A stretch of DNA of 64,000 bases from Ampelomyces quisqualis (GCA_018398575.1 JAGTXZ010000008.1:1984001-2048000), one strand, 5' to 3'; counted from the first letter of the stretch, positions 30,782 through 44,960 are shown. Numbers and translations are program-made. The notes: a model not told the origin generated them from the letters alone.

Positions 30782-33180
30782 AGGAGCGCAGACAGCGGTC
30801 AACATCCACGTGCACCACGTGCGGTGCGACTACATGGACGCGTCGTCAGCGGTTGCAAGCGAGCTGCATGGCACAGTGTTGTGGCTGACGTGTGGGAGAA
30901 ACATGGCCATGGCGGCCGCTCGGCTGCCCCCACTCGACGTCACCCCACGCATCATCCATTCAGGGCAACTGTCGCGAACGCATGCGCATTTTTCAAACTA
31001 CGGGTGTAGATAGCATTCATTCCCGGAATCAGGCCAACACACTGAAGCAAGGAAATCGCGGGTGGTCTGAGAAACCGCCTCAAATATTGCGTGATGCTGC
31101 GTGGCGTCTCCACGCGACTCACGGTCGAGCCGCAAAGCACACCGATGATTGCTTTGCCGCCAGTGGGTATGTCCCATCCGTCAATCTATGCGCACCGCTG
31201 ATATTACGGCAGCACAGGGGGTCATCGGTGTGCCCTTGATGCAGGGTCTTTTGCTTCTTTTTTGTATGCTATCGGAAGCGGCAGCCGGTAATGTCGACAT
31301 GTTGTGGTCGTTGATTCGGCGGAGCAAGACGTGTTACTTGGGTAGCGAAAGCATGGCGCGATAATGGAACACTCTCGCTACCAGGGGTCGGGTATTGAAG
31401 ATTGAATCATGGTCTCGCAGTGTGAGATGCGTGCAGCCAGGCGGAAGGCTGCTACGCCTTGGGCCCTTGACCGGATTACGTGCAGATCATCAACGCATGG
31501 GGCACGAGCGAAATACTACCTAGCTTTCTCCTCACGCACGTGAGAATCGCTGCCCAATATGCATGCAAGTCAAAAGTCGTCAACGTGACAATCTCCACAT
31601 GACTGCCCTGTACCTGACATTACTTCCCTGCCTTGGGCACTCTGTAGAACTAGCTCCTACTTCCCCCTTGGCAGATACGTGCATATCGTTAGACTCGGGC
31701 GCAAGAAAGACCATTGGCGGAATCTGCGCTGCAAAACAGCACGCCACGGAAAGAAAAAAGAAGGCGTGAAAAGAAAAGCACAGCATGATGCGTGGGAAAG
31801 CAGGAAATTGACATGCCGCAACGAATATTGACCAGGTCTTCCTGTCTTGCCTCGGATTCAGTGTTCCATGGTGGCAATACACGCACGGCAGCATCCCGTA
31901 GGCAACGGCCCGACCGTCTGAAACCCGCAACCACAAGTTACATGCGGAGTACGGAGTACAACCGCACACGATAAACTTTCCTTTACGGACCGACCCGACT
32001 CACCCTACGCACCGGAATGCAAGCCAGTTGATTTGCTGACGAGCTTGCGACTCACATGACCGGCTGGTGCATGCAGGCGCTGGCGCTGCACGCGTGCATG
32101 GGTGGGTGTGTCTGACTTGCAGGTTGCGGATCCAAGGAATGGGGATGGTGTGTGTGTGGGGCGCGCGTGTCTGTGGTGGGGAAAGTGAGGAGGTGAGGTG
32201 TCGCGTGGAAAGTATCGAGGTGTGACTCCGAAGTGTGACGGTCTTTTGTGTGTGTATGCGCTGGCAAACGCGTTTCTCGACTCTGTTCATTTCGCGTACC
32301 CATCTTAATTCCATGTACTCCGTAAGCATGTCTAAGTACGTAGCATGCGCTCATCTCCGCCATCAATCCCCTCGATAGTACACGCAGAATGCATCATGTT
32401 ACCCGCGCACTATGAATCCGACATCGTTTACCGAGTACCGTGACGAGACCCTCCCCCTCGCCCCCCACAACGTTTTCGCTCCAAACGCAATAATCTGACA
32501 AACACGTTTGCTTTCCATGCGTTTCGCGGCTCGCCTCAACAACTGCAGTGCAACACCATATTTCTTCACGCGACTAGCAGACTTGCATAAGCGCTTATCG
32601 GGTCTAATGCATCGCGTCATGATGTTTTGCTCGAAACTATTCGCCGAGGGCGGTGACGACACTCGTTCTGGCCATGAATGCCGATGCCGTGGAACCACGC
32701 CTTGAATACCCAGCGCACTGGTCATACAAGGGAAGAAGGTAGCTGTACTTATGGGCATGGCCCACGAGTCGTTGGATTGATAGGTAGATCAAGGAAATGG
32801 GCATGGGAACATGCGGTGTGCACTAACTGCACATAGTTTTGGCTGTAGTCGACCACGTGCACGAGGGAAAGATAGATACGTGCATGAAGAGATGGCGGAT
32901 CGGGTCTGGTTCATGTGCTAGGAAGGCATGAAGAATGCAACCTTGGAACTCTGGTTTAATAATCACGAGAGTGGTGGAAGGATCGGCCCGACCAGCTGTC
33001 GACAGTAGGCGATGCACGCCCATGTCTAGGCTATCGACCCCACATCCGAGACCACATGAATCGATGCCCTGCATCACGCACATCATTCGAGCGGTATGAC
33101 CACGGGGAGAAGATACGCCGCACCCCCATACCAAGTATCGCGCACCCCCCCAAGACACTGCCAAGGCCAAATCAGCCAAT
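30782..33180. other. 2.4 kb gene-free strip before the AT-rich block
   Basis: Composition is still normal, but none of the open frames (such as 31580-31969, 32399-32758 and 32823-33179) has a motif, a believable start or coding bias. Short tandem motifs occur (GGAGTACGGAGTAC near 31946). I see no tRNA, rRNA or intact transposon. It looks like decayed or regulatory border DNA between the last gene and the AT-rich block. Confidence 0.5.
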
Positions 33181-35989
33181 TTTTTTAAGTAAATCTAGCC
33201 ATGTACTCACATTAGGTTGGACCTTAAAGTCTAAAATCTAAACTTTTTAAAATTGTTAACTTTTATAGCACAAACAAGTACTAATACAATTGTTTTTTTT
33301 TAACTATATAAAATTAGTGTAATTTAATACTTATTTAGTATTCTAGATACAAAAAATATTTTAAGTAGATAAGTAGCTTTAAATAGCTTTATAACAAAGG
33401 CTTATAGATATATATAATACTTTATATAGAAATATAGTATATATCTTCTATAACTATAACTTATAACTCTAAGCTTTTATAGTATTATATACTTACTATA
33501 GAAGATATTATACTATACTTCTATATAAGATATTCTATACCTTTATAAGCTAATAAGGCCTAAGTAATATAGCTAAGGTACTAGATTTAATATTAAAATT
33601 CTTTAGCTAGTATATTCTAATATATAGAAGTAAATTATATTAAATATATTATACTAGCTTTATATATAGCTAAGAACTAGGAATCTTAAGCTATAATTTG
33701 TTTTTTAGCCTACTATGTTAAGAAAGTATATTATAAGCTTACTAGTATACTAGAAAAGCTAGTAGTCTTAAAATATTTATTATTTATAGGTTACTAGAGT
33801 TATATTCTTAGTATAGTAAAGTAAGCTTTTTAGTTAGTAATAGTTAGAGATAATAGAAGCTAGTAGAAAAGCTTTAGAGAATCTATTATATAAAAGTCTA
33901 TTAGGTTGTAAACAGTTACTAAAGTAAGCTGCGCAGTAGCTATTCTATAGTCTTAATTAATTATTTATTTTGCAAAGCTTTACCTTGCAAGGAATACTAC
34001 TCTTATAGCTAGTTATTAATATTTCTTTCTAATTGTAACTACTCTATATTCTAGTTAAGTTATTAATACTATTACTACAACTATATTTGTTGTTACTAGT
34101 GTCTGTTATAATAGCGTTACTTATAAATATACTACTAAGAATAGTTATAGTAGACTAAACTAGGTAAGAACGTAGAATAGGTATATCTATCTAACTTAGA
34201 CGTCTAAGACTAAATAAAGATAGAGAAGGTATAAATAGTAACTTAGTCTTATTAATCTCTTAAATAACTTTAGCTCTATACTTAAATAGTTAATAGCACT
34301 AGTAGTTAGTATTCTGCATAATAATAGTATTACTTACCTTTAACTTAAAACAATTATATCTATAACTATTAGTTATATATAAGACAAAAAATAATATATA
34401 GTATATACCTACACAGCTCTTTAAAGAGTAGTTCTTGTAGTAATTATATATAAGAAATAGTAATATATATTAAACTAGTAGTAAAATTCTATTTTAGTAA
34501 AATTCTAACTCTTGTTTATCTAGAGGTTAGTAAGCGTAAGGTAGAAATTAATAGTCTTGTAGTTAGCTTCTTATTAGCGTTTAACAACGTTTAAGGTAAT
34601 AGTAGTATTAAATAGATAATATAGCCTTTAATTATTAATATAGTTACTATTATTAAACTTACTAGCCTTTGTACTAAATAGTAGAGCAGTAGCAACAGGT
34701 AGTAACTAACAAAAGTCTCTAATTAAGAGTATACTTATACTTCTAAAGTCTTTCTTATTAGCCTTATTAGCCTTAATCTACTAGAAGTAGTAATTAATCT
34801 AAGACAACTAATTTAAACTTACTATACTCTTCTTATTAATAATAAAGTAGTAGATGTAGCAAAACTTAGCTTATAAAGACATAAGCGCAGATAATAGTAA
34901 GTCTTAGAAACTACTTTTCTTAACTAGTAGCCTTAACAGTAAATAAAAAGTCTATCTACAAATATTATAAGTAGTAACACTAGTTAGCGCAGCTAAAAGA
35001 AATAGAGATAGTTAACTAATATTCTAAGCCTGCTCTTTAAGGCTATAGTATATAGTACAAATAATAGTAGTCTTTTTAGTGCTACCTTTACTTTCTATTT
35101 AGACTAATAGAGGCTCTATAGTATAGCCTTTATACTAGTTCGAATAGTAATTAACTAAGAGTAAGTAGGCTTTTACTTACTTACTTTTAAGCGCCTTAAA
35201 TAGAATAATACTAGACATAGATATACCTAGAACTATAGGATAATTATACTTAATAGTCTTCTACTAGTTACAGCTAAGATTAGGATAAGTACTAAGTTAG
35301 TTACTCTAGTTAATATTATTTATATTCTAGAACTTAGGATTATTCTGTAAATTAACATTCTCTCTAGTGTTACAATTTAGTAACTAGTAAGTAAGTTTAA
35401 CCTACTCTATATCTAAACTATCTAGTCTACTATCTAAAGTTCTCTTATAGACGTCTTTTTTAGAGAGTTAATTAAAGTTATTATCTATAAGACTATTATA
35501 GAGATAAGAATTACTATATAATGCCTTATACTTAGTATATACTTTTGTACATAAGTTATATAGATAGTTATAGATATTCTTAAAGTATAGTAGATTCTTA
35601 ATATTATAAAACAAATAATATAGTATTAGTCTTACTTAACTAAAGTTCTCTATATACTTAGGTAAGTAACGCAGAAAGTAATGTAGTAAAGTAATATAGA
35701 AAGTAAGTCTAAAGAACGCTTAGAGTACAGCTAAAGGTATAGATAAGATATAATAGCTAAAGAGCTATTAGAGGACAAGAACACACACATACCTAACAAT
35801 AATATATTTAATTCTACATTAAATCTAATAGGCCTTAGAGGTAAATAACGCTCTACTATATATAGTAACTAATTATAACTTTAAATTTCTATTAGCCTAG
35901 GCCTTAAGAGGCTGCGCACCTACGCATACACTTACGCTCTTCTATAGTTCTTGTAACTTAAGAATTGCAGAAACGCAACAGTCTAACAA

Positions 35990-36480
35990 GTGTTTAGTAA
36001 GCTACTATAGTTCTTTCTAGAATATAATTAGTATCTATTCTAAGAACATAGAGTTAGTGCTCTAAGATTAGAAGAACAGAAAATAGGATCTAGAGCAACG
36101 CCTATCTAGAGAGCCTAGAGCAACGCTTATCTAAAGTACCTAGATTAGCTACTACTAGAACTAAGTTAGAAGGGAGATTAAGTAGACCTTAAAAAGCAAA
36201 GCAATAGCTAAAGAAGCAAGACGTAAGCTATAGCTAAAGCTATATTAGACTAAGTAAAAGCGCAAAGTTATTGCGCCTTACTAAGTATATAGTATACTAA
36301 AGAAGCTCTAGAGCACAGATAATAAGAATAACTAAGAGTAGACTAAGAAAGACATTAAAATAGGTAGTTAGAAAGAAGAAGAAACTAACAATTGCTTAGA
36401 CAGCAAGTATAAAGAAATTAAGAAAAAATTAGTAGACTTTACAATAGAAGCGCTATTAGACATTAAAAAAGCTTAAGCCT
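35990..36480 (+). other. degenerate basic coding-like relic
   Basis: One plus-strand frame reads as a Lys/Arg/Glu-rich peptide interrupted by TAG and TAA, with phrases such as AIAKEARRKL and KRKVIAPY, then an acidic run. It resembles the charged C-terminal tail found on many fungal transposases. The element type is not certain. Confidence 0.3.
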
Positions 36481-36879
36481 TTAGCTTTTTAGTAACTCTA
36501 TACAAAGTAGTAACTTTAATTCTACTCTTTTAGGCTATTACTCTTCTTTAGTTTATTTAAATAAGCTCTAACTACTATTTAGGCAGCTTACAAAAGTAAC
36601 GCAGAAATAACACAAAACTACTTAACAGTATATTAAGTTATTAACGCCTTAAATACTCTAACAGACAGAAAGCTCTACTACTAACGCTTGTAGAGTTAAT
36701 AAGAGAAACTAGCGCAAATATAAGTAGTGCGCTAGAGAAGTATACTAAACAGTTATTAGAAAGGCACTCTAGGCGTAGAAGTATAGGCTAAGATAACTTA
36801 ATGTTAAGAGCTTTTTAGATACTAGTAGAGTCTTTTAACTAAGTATAGCCTCTATTATACACAATACAGTTACTATCTT

Positions 36880-39800
36880 ACTTAGCAAAAAATATACTGT
36901 TGTTTAATAGAACTAATGTTATAGACTTTCTAGAGCGTTTTAAGAACTTTTTAAAGTACTATAGCTTTACAGACTAGATAATAATTAATAGACTAGTTGC
37001 CTACTATAAAATAAGACAGAGAACTATTATACAGGCGTCTAAAGAGTATACAGAAGCCTAAGATAACTACTTGTAGAGAAAGCTCTGCAATAGCCTCTAA
37101 TAACGCTTTAAAAATAATAATAAAAGTTAATAAGAAGAGCGCGTAGAGTACTTTAAACATTAGCTAGGTTAGTACTAAATAAGATTAGACCTAAAGATTA
37201 GAGACTACTTATAAGACTTTTAAATCTGCAGCAAAAAGTATATTAAAGCAGGCACAATTAATAAGAACTGTTGCAGCTACTACCTTGTTAAAGAACTGCT
37301 GCTCTAACACGCAACAAAGATTCTAGAGAGATTTAGCCTAAAAACAGACACTCTAAAGAACTTTAAGTATAAAAAGATCGAAGACTACTTAGTAAAGTGC
37401 CTAAAGGTAGAAGAGAAAGCATATATGTTAAATCTAGCAGAAGCTATAAGAGCCTTTAAACTAGAGGTAGAGTTTAAAGTAAAACTAGTAGCTAAACAAC
37501 TATTAGCCCTACTTTAATAAAACAACTTTAAACCTAGAATTAAGCTAGAAACAAACTTCTAACTTTCTATTCTTTAGTTGCTAACAAAGAGTACTCTATC
37601 TAGAAACTAGCGTAAGCAAGCTCTTTTTAGCGCAGCACCTATAAAGAATAAAGTAAATAACTTTATAGATAAAATGCTATAGCTTAGGCTTAACTAAATA
37701 ACTATTAAGTAGTAGCTATAGAGTATGTAATAGACCTCTTGCAAAGTAAAGCTTATAAACAATCTAGTTATTTACGCTTTAGGTTATAAACAAACTAAAG
37801 AACAATTAGAAGCCTTATAACTGTACATACCTTAGCTAGCCCTATAGAACTAGAGCTATTAGAACTATAGGTAACAGTAGTAAGTATAGAGAAATAATAA
37901 CTATTAGCGTAACAGCTAAAACTACAACTACTTAAATAACAATTAGAGTTACTAGTAGAGACGTTCTAGCAGAAGACTACTAAGTAGCTTTAAGATAAAC
38001 TGTTAGGTTTGTAATAAGACTAGGCATTTAAAGCAAGATTACTTAACACTAAGAGGCTTTATTACTAACAGCTAGTGCTTTCTTAACAAACGCAACATGC
38101 TCTAATAGAAGACGCCTAACAATCTACAGAGTAGAGTTACTAGCCTTAGCAACGCACAATAGGCTAAGACTATTTTAGCTAAGATTAAGAAGCGCTTTTT
38201 AAAACATAACGTTAATTCTCTTAAGGTTAAATTAAAGTTTATAGGCAGACTTAGTTTCTCTATTCTTATTAAGAACAACGCAGTCTTTATACAGCTAGTG
38301 CCTAACACCTTAGAAGCGCTGTTAGAAGTAAACTACAACAAGTATTAGGACATATTAGACTGCCTTACAACTAAATCTAAGAAACTTCTTGCTAATAGCA
38401 GCTTAGTATTAGCTGCAGTTATTAGCTAAAACTAAGCAAAGTGTAGTAACAGTTAGCTTGTATACAGTTAGGTTTAGGTTTAGAAGCTACCTTAGAAGCT
38501 AGTTAATAGGATCCTACACTTAAAAGGCTATAGAGACAGAAATAACAGCTACTTTATAAGCAAAAAGTTAGAGTAAGACTACTTAGTTTAATTTGCAAGC
38601 AATAAGAAATTAAGAGATATAGAAATAGAGAAGGTTACCTAACTAACTAAAGGGCTGTTAAAGCCTACCTACGCAGTAGAGCAAAAAGAAAAGAACCTAA
38701 AGAAGTAGTAGCTAGTCTAAAAGTTTAAAGCTAACGCCTAATTAGTTATTTAGCGCATCTTTAACACTCTAGTTCTATTACTACTTAAGACTGTTATTAG
38801 TAACATACTAGAGGTTAAGAAGAAGCTATTCTAAGTAAGCTACACGCTAGCTAAGTTTAAAGACCTTTTAGTTACTCTAACACGCTATATAATAGTTAAA
38901 AGCGCTAACAAAGACTTAGATAAAGACTAACTTACTATAAGAACTAGTGTTAACTTGCTAACCTAGAGCTTACTCTTAGACTACGTGCTAGTTAAGGTAG
39001 TAAACAGAAAAGTAAGTAAGTGCTTTAGTATTAATGCTAAACACTAGTTAGACCTAGAGATTAGCTAGATTAAAAGGCATATCTAATGTAATAAAGAACT
39101 AGGCCTTAAGCTTGCTACTAACAAGAACTTCTATAAGCCTACTTACTGTTAGAAAGAGTATAATTAAGCCTTAGGCGTAGAGCACCTTAGAAGAGAGTGC
39201 TTAAAAGTACCTATTAACATTAAGAAGACCTAGTTTCTTAGCCTTATTAACTCTAGTGCAGAGCTTAACACTATAAAAAGAGAAATAGTAGAATAAGCTA
39301 TACTTCTAATTACGTTTCTGCTAAAGAGTATAAAGACTGCAAAAATAGTAGCAGTAAACAGTTTAACTAAAAGGTTCTTAGGCATTGTATAGAGAGTGCC
39401 TATTACTATTAGAAAGATTAAAATCTACACTAGCTTCTTTATCTTTAAAGAGTGCACAAATCTAATTATCTTAGGCAATCTCTTTCTAACAGACGCTTAA
39501 GCTAGAATTAAGTACGCTACTAATAGGCTAACCTACTGCCAAATCTTTAGCAAGGATAGCAAGCACAGTACAAGATTTGTGTGCATAAAAAGCAATTAGA
39601 TTAACGCGCTAGGTCTCTACTCTAGGCCTCTTATAGGAAACGTTAGGGGAGTGTAATTGCTAGCGTTTTACTTCTATCTAAACCTATTATACAGCTAGAC
39701 TAGGACTATTAATTGAACTTAACACAGCTTTAAATTAACCCTAATACTCTAAGTAATAATCAGCTAGCAACAAAGTTAGCAACAGAGTAGCTTTAACAGA

Positions 39801-40620
39801 AATCTTTATTACTAATTATTCTCTTAGAAACACAGTTCTTCTAGTAGCTAGAGGTAGGCACTATAGGCGCAGGGCTTAATAGGTCTATTATTATTAGCAA
39901 CAGTAATAGAATATACATACTTGTTAGCAACAGCGTAAGCTATTACTCTTAGAATATTATAGCAAGCGTTGTAAGGCAACTCCCTTAGAGTCTTAGAATT
40001 AATATTAGTTTTAAGAGCTTCTAAAAAGAAGAGCTTAGTCAAGCAACTAGCAAGAAAGAGCTACTTGTTAAAGTAATAACAATTTAGCTAAAGCGCACAA
40101 CTAATCTACAATTAAACAACGTTTTCTTTAACGTTAGCACTTTACACAAGTAAAAAGCTTAAAAGGTCTAGCTAGTAGACAACTTAAGATAAGTCCTAAG
40201 AGATATTAGTAAATACAAAGACTAGAAAGAACGTGCGCGCGTTTAACAAGTACTAAATAAGAAGAATGCTCTATTCTTAAGCTACTTTAAGCTATAATAC
40301 GCAAAGTTCCCTAGAGGCACAAGGCTTACGTCTAAACGCCTGTTAAAAATAAAGATCTCTCTAGATCTACTTCTACAAGAACAAGCTATGCTAGAGGACC
40401 TACTATACTAACAGAAAGCTGCTCTAGCCTAAGACTTTAGTAAATTAGGACAGGTTAGCTATAAGGTAGTACTTCTAATTAAAATTAACACTGTTCCTTA
40501 CAAGACGTAGCAAGCTAATTAGTTCTCTATCCTTTAAAAACTTAGAGAAGTAGTAGTTAAAATAGTATAGAAACGTATTAACTAAGAGGCTCTTAAACTG
40601 TGCAGAAGCTAGTACTAAAT
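36880..40620 (+). mobile_element. degenerate Gypsy-type LTR retrotransposon relic (Gag, protease, start of RT)
   Basis: Three parts appear in the right order on the plus strand, with many stops. Gag-like: VIDFLERFKNFLKYYSF and following (36900-37430). Protease-like: INSSAELNTIKRE (39246-39290) and ILGNLFLTDA with ARIKYATNRLTYC (39463-39540). Reverse-transcriptase-like N-terminus: INTVPYKT ... KLREVVVKIV ... LKLCRS (40487-40620). The RT core motif is not found downstream, so the element is truncated or broken by another insertion. No long terminal repeats were recognised. Confidence 0.65.
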
Positions 40621-41861
40621 TAAAGAAGAATAAAGTTAACTATACTATCTCCTTACATAGCTTAGTTAGATCGAGGAAGAGTTAACCTACTAATTTCTAG
40701 CTAAAATCTAAGAACAGCTCTACTAAAAATAGTCCTAGAGACCCTATTGTTGCTGCTCTAGCTAAGGCTAGCAATAGAAATTGTTAGGCTAAATCTAAAC
40801 TCAAGAAATAGCTTAAGAACAAACTAGAATATATAGCTATTAGTAAGGATTAGAGATTGTAGCAATTTAAGGCTAAAGAAGAGAAGCTTACTAAGTTCTA
40901 ATTTTGTACCTATAAGAGTAGTAAGTAATTACAGCTTTTTATTACGTATTATAACTTACTAAGATTAGCTAAATAGCTTAAGCAGTTCTTTAGAACTGTT
41001 AAGAAAAAGTAGAACGTAATTGAACTTAAAATTAACATGCAAAACTACGCTAAAGTAATTAGAAAAGCTTATGCAATTACTAAGAAGACTACTAGCTCTT
41101 CTACTTCTTAGTTCTTTGCTATTAAGTAAGTTTTTACTTCTAGTAGCATCCTTAAGAAGATTTAGCGTACTATTTACTAGAAAGGGCTTTTACGCTTATA
41201 GACAGGCAAGTTTAAGAGTAAGAATAATAAAAAGGCCTAGAAGAAATTTTATAACAGTCTTTTCTCTAAAGAACTGCTAAGAGTATTAGTAGATGTTTAG
41301 TAGTAAGTTAATTACAATTATCTATTACACTTATATACTAATTGTAATAGACTATACTCTATTACTCCTCCTCTAGTTCTCTTAGAGGTGCTAGTTAACG
41401 CAGATAGACTAACCTACTATAGTAAGAATAGTAATAAGTATAAGAAGAAAGTTAGTAACTTAGAAAATAAGCTAGATTAGTACCTTAGGCAGCTACCTAA
41501 CAAATTTTAGAAGAAGTTTAATAATAGTAAGTTAAGCTAGAGTAAGTGTTTAGAGTCTATATAGAAGAGGGTTTTAGATAGCTCTAATACAATAGAAACA
41601 TAAGGTAATTACGCGTTTATTTTACTAAAAGATTTACCTAGAGTAGTTATGTATATATTAATTGCTTACGCTAATTCTTATTAAAGAGTTAGGTTTTATA
41701 TTTAATACTATTATTATATATAATATAAGCTTTAAACTTTAAACTAGGTTTACTCTAATACTTAAAGTTTTAACTATTACTATCTTTACTGTTGTACTCT
41801 ATTCTACTTTACTTAACAAAACAATAGAAATCTAACTATACTATCTTCTTTTACTTTATTA

Positions 41862-42017
41862 TATTTATTACTGCTATTTATTACAGCTATCTATTATAGC
41901 TATCTATTACAGCTATTTATTCCTGCTATTTATTACAGCTATCTATTACAGCTATTTATTACAGCTATTTATTACAGCTATTTATTACAGCTACTTATTA
42001 TAGCTATTTATTACAGC
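41862..42017. repeat. 13 bp tandem repeat, 12 units
   Basis: Twelve units of TATTTATTACAGC and close variants (TATCTATTATAGC, TATTTATTCCTGC) run without interruption. Variants differ mainly by C/T changes. It sits just upstream of the hAT relic. Confidence 0.9.
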
Positions 42018-42699
42018 TATAGCCTTATCTCTAATTAGTATATCTAGTAATATAGAACTAGAGCTACCTAAAATCTTATATCTATACAGAATATACGCCT
42101 CTTATCTAGCTAGAGAGAGTGTAAAAGAAACTGTTTCTTTACTATAGTACTCTAAATACACTATTAATTAACTAGAATAGGCTAATACTAGGCAAGTATA
42201 AGAAGTCTAGTAGCACTAAACTTATTAGAGATCTAACTCTTTAAAACTAAAAAGGTACTTTAAGTTAGAGGCTAGATATAGAGTTATATAGATACAATTT
42301 AAAGAAGTAATTTACTTATATACTAGCTAGCTACAAGTATACTATCTCTACTGTAGTTTTATACTATAATACCTATCTGCAAAGAAAACTACCTTGTCTT
42401 TTCTAATTAGAACTAAGTACCTACTTAATTACGTTAAATCTAAGAGCTATATAAAGGTATTAACACTAGCATATAAGTAAATATAAGAGATCTTAACACT
42501 TCTATAATATTAGACTATCTCTAGCTTTGCACAAACAACCTTTAAACAAGAGCTAGTTAAGGTTATAATTAGAAATAATTAGCTATTTCAAACAGTAGAA
42601 CAATCCTCCTTTTACTATTTTGTAGAGTTTCTTTAGCCTAAAGCTCTGGTACCTATATAATATATCTTTTTATAAGTATTTTAAAACTAGTATAAGATT

Positions 42700-44430
42700 G
42701 GTAAGTTAAAAATGCTTTAAGCCTTTAGACTAAAGACTAGAATCTCTATTGCACTAGATACCTAGACTACTACTAACTACTTTAGCTTCTTAGCTATTAA
42801 AGACTACTTTATTAGCGATACCTAGGTACTTAAAGAAGTACTTCTTAATTTTATACTACTTTATAGTAAACACATAAGAGCTACTATAGTAATAAAGGTT
42901 CTTAAGGTTCTTTATAATACATACACTATAGCGCGTCTCTTAGCTATTATAACAGATAGTGCTAGCAATAACAGTACCCTTAGATATTACTTTTAAGACT
43001 AGCTATAATAGAAGAGAATTAGTTAGAACTTATATAAAAATATAATTCTATACCTAGCCTATATTATTACTCTAGTAGTGCAGGATATTATACACTACTT
43101 ATAACTATCTACTTCTGTAGACCTTAAGGCAGTAAACGTGCTAGAGTATAGGCACGTTAGTAAGGTTTAGATATATATATCTGTTCCTAACTTTCTTTCT
43201 AAGGTTAGTACTTGTTTATTACGTTTATTTATTACGTATAAATTTTAGTTTAGCTACATACTATTTATACAGCAATTAATCTGTTACCCTAACATTTAAG
43301 TAGTTTATCTTAACCTAATTTAATCTTTCTTTCTAATACTAATTACGCGTTATCTAAGACGTTAAAATAAGGTAGAACTCTATATATAATATATATAAGC
43401 GCGCAATCTAACTATAGCCTTATATTAATAAATAGCTAAAGATTAAAATTACTCTTTAAACAACTAGCTAATGTATACAAGATAACAGAAGTAATAAGGT
43501 TACAGAAGCAGACTTTAAAGACCTAAAAAGGCTTTAATTATTACCTAGTAAATAGTAACACTTAGAATTAATTACGCAAATACTAAAGAACTTTAAGAAC
43601 GCTACTAACTATATAAGCAAGAATAAGAAACTTTAGGACTAGTTTATCTAGTTAATATACAACTACCTGTTTAAATTTCTAGACTCTATAAGAGAAGAGC
43701 TAAGGAATAATAGAAATACTAAAGACAATTCTAGTTAGCTAGACGTTGTAAAGGCTGCAGTAGAAAAGAGTTGCAAGAAACTAAGCAAATACTATACTTA
43801 AACTAATAATAAGAAGAGCTTCTTATTTAACTATGTAATAGTACTAGACTTATGTTAGAAGTTAACAGCCTATAAAGTATTTATTACAACTTTTTATTAC
43901 ATGTATTAGCTAATAAACTAAAAGGATAACAATTAGAACCTAAATAATAAGTATAAATACTAGACCTAGTTTTTTAACTACCTAAGTTAATATAATAAAG
44001 CTACTAACAGACTAGGTCTTGTTTAAGACTCTTCTATCCCTTTAAGAAGATTAGAAGAGAATAAGTAGTTCTAGAAACCTACTTTGCAAGCAAGTTTATC
44101 TAGTACTATATCTACTACTAGCCTAGACTCTCTCCTTAATATAGAAGAGAGGAGACTAATATAGCTAGAGGCTAAATCATACCTTACCTTCTAAAGTTTG
44201 TTATAGACCTAGCAAAGTTTAATATTCTAGAATAGTAGTAATATACTAAAACAATATACTCTTATTTAGCTTAGGTAGCTAAGGATATCCTAGCTATTTA
44301 ACTAGCAAGTGTTAGAGTTAAGCGTATTTTTAACTTACAAAGAGATATCCTTAGAGATTAATGTTCTAGGCTAGCAGCCTTAACAATCTGTTAAATTATA
44401 ATTGTTTAGTATAACTCTATTAAGGAGGGT
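42700..44430 (+). mobile_element. degenerate hAT-family DNA transposon (transposase relic)
   Basis: The transposase core is readable at 42736-43100: ISIALDT-stop-TT, FSFLAIKDYFI, then VLKEVLLNFI and LLAIITDSASNNSTL. The two stops after LDT and DT are TAG where hAT proteins have Trp. The C-terminal dimerisation region follows at about 44273-44425 (VAKDILAI, ASVRVKRIFNL, RLAALTI, SIKEGF). Order and spacing fit one element. Terminal inverted repeats and target duplications were not found. Confidence 0.82.
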
Positions 44431-44807
44431 TTTACTACTTTAAATCTAATACAGGTAGATTAGAAGAATAAGCCTAGTACTCTAGAAGATAAGTGTAGCA
44501 ATATGCTTTTTCTAGCAGCCTCTAACTCTAAGTCTACTAAAGAATTAGAGAGTATAGTATTCTATAACAGCTTAGAAGATAATAAGATACAGCTACTTCT
44601 ATGTTGCGATTGCTTTCTACGCAAGAGAAAAAGGCCTTTATACTACTACAGTTAATTAGCGTAATACATAGCTGTAATAATATATTTTTAATTTATACTC
44701 TAGCACTCTAGATATACTTGTCTATAAATTGTTTTGTAAGCTCTTACTGTAATAAACCAATGTAATAAACTAAGCCCTATGCAAATTCTAAAAGAACTAA
44801 GTAACCT

Positions 44808-44960
44808 AACTACTATCTAACTTAACCTTACCTAATAGCAACCTAACCCTAACCTCTAGTCTATACAACCTAACCTAACCCTACTTATATAGCACGTGCA
44901 ACCTAACCTCTACCTCTCTCTATAGCTTATATAACTCTACCTAACCTATACCTATAGTAG
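44808..44960. repeat. CCTAAC/CCCTAA-rich patch
   Basis: The words CCTAAC, CCCTAA and CCTAACC recur about a dozen times with irregular spacing. The pattern recalls the fungal telomere repeat CCCTAA but is neither regular nor terminal. It may be a degraded interstitial telomere-like tract or simple low-complexity DNA. Confidence 0.4.
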
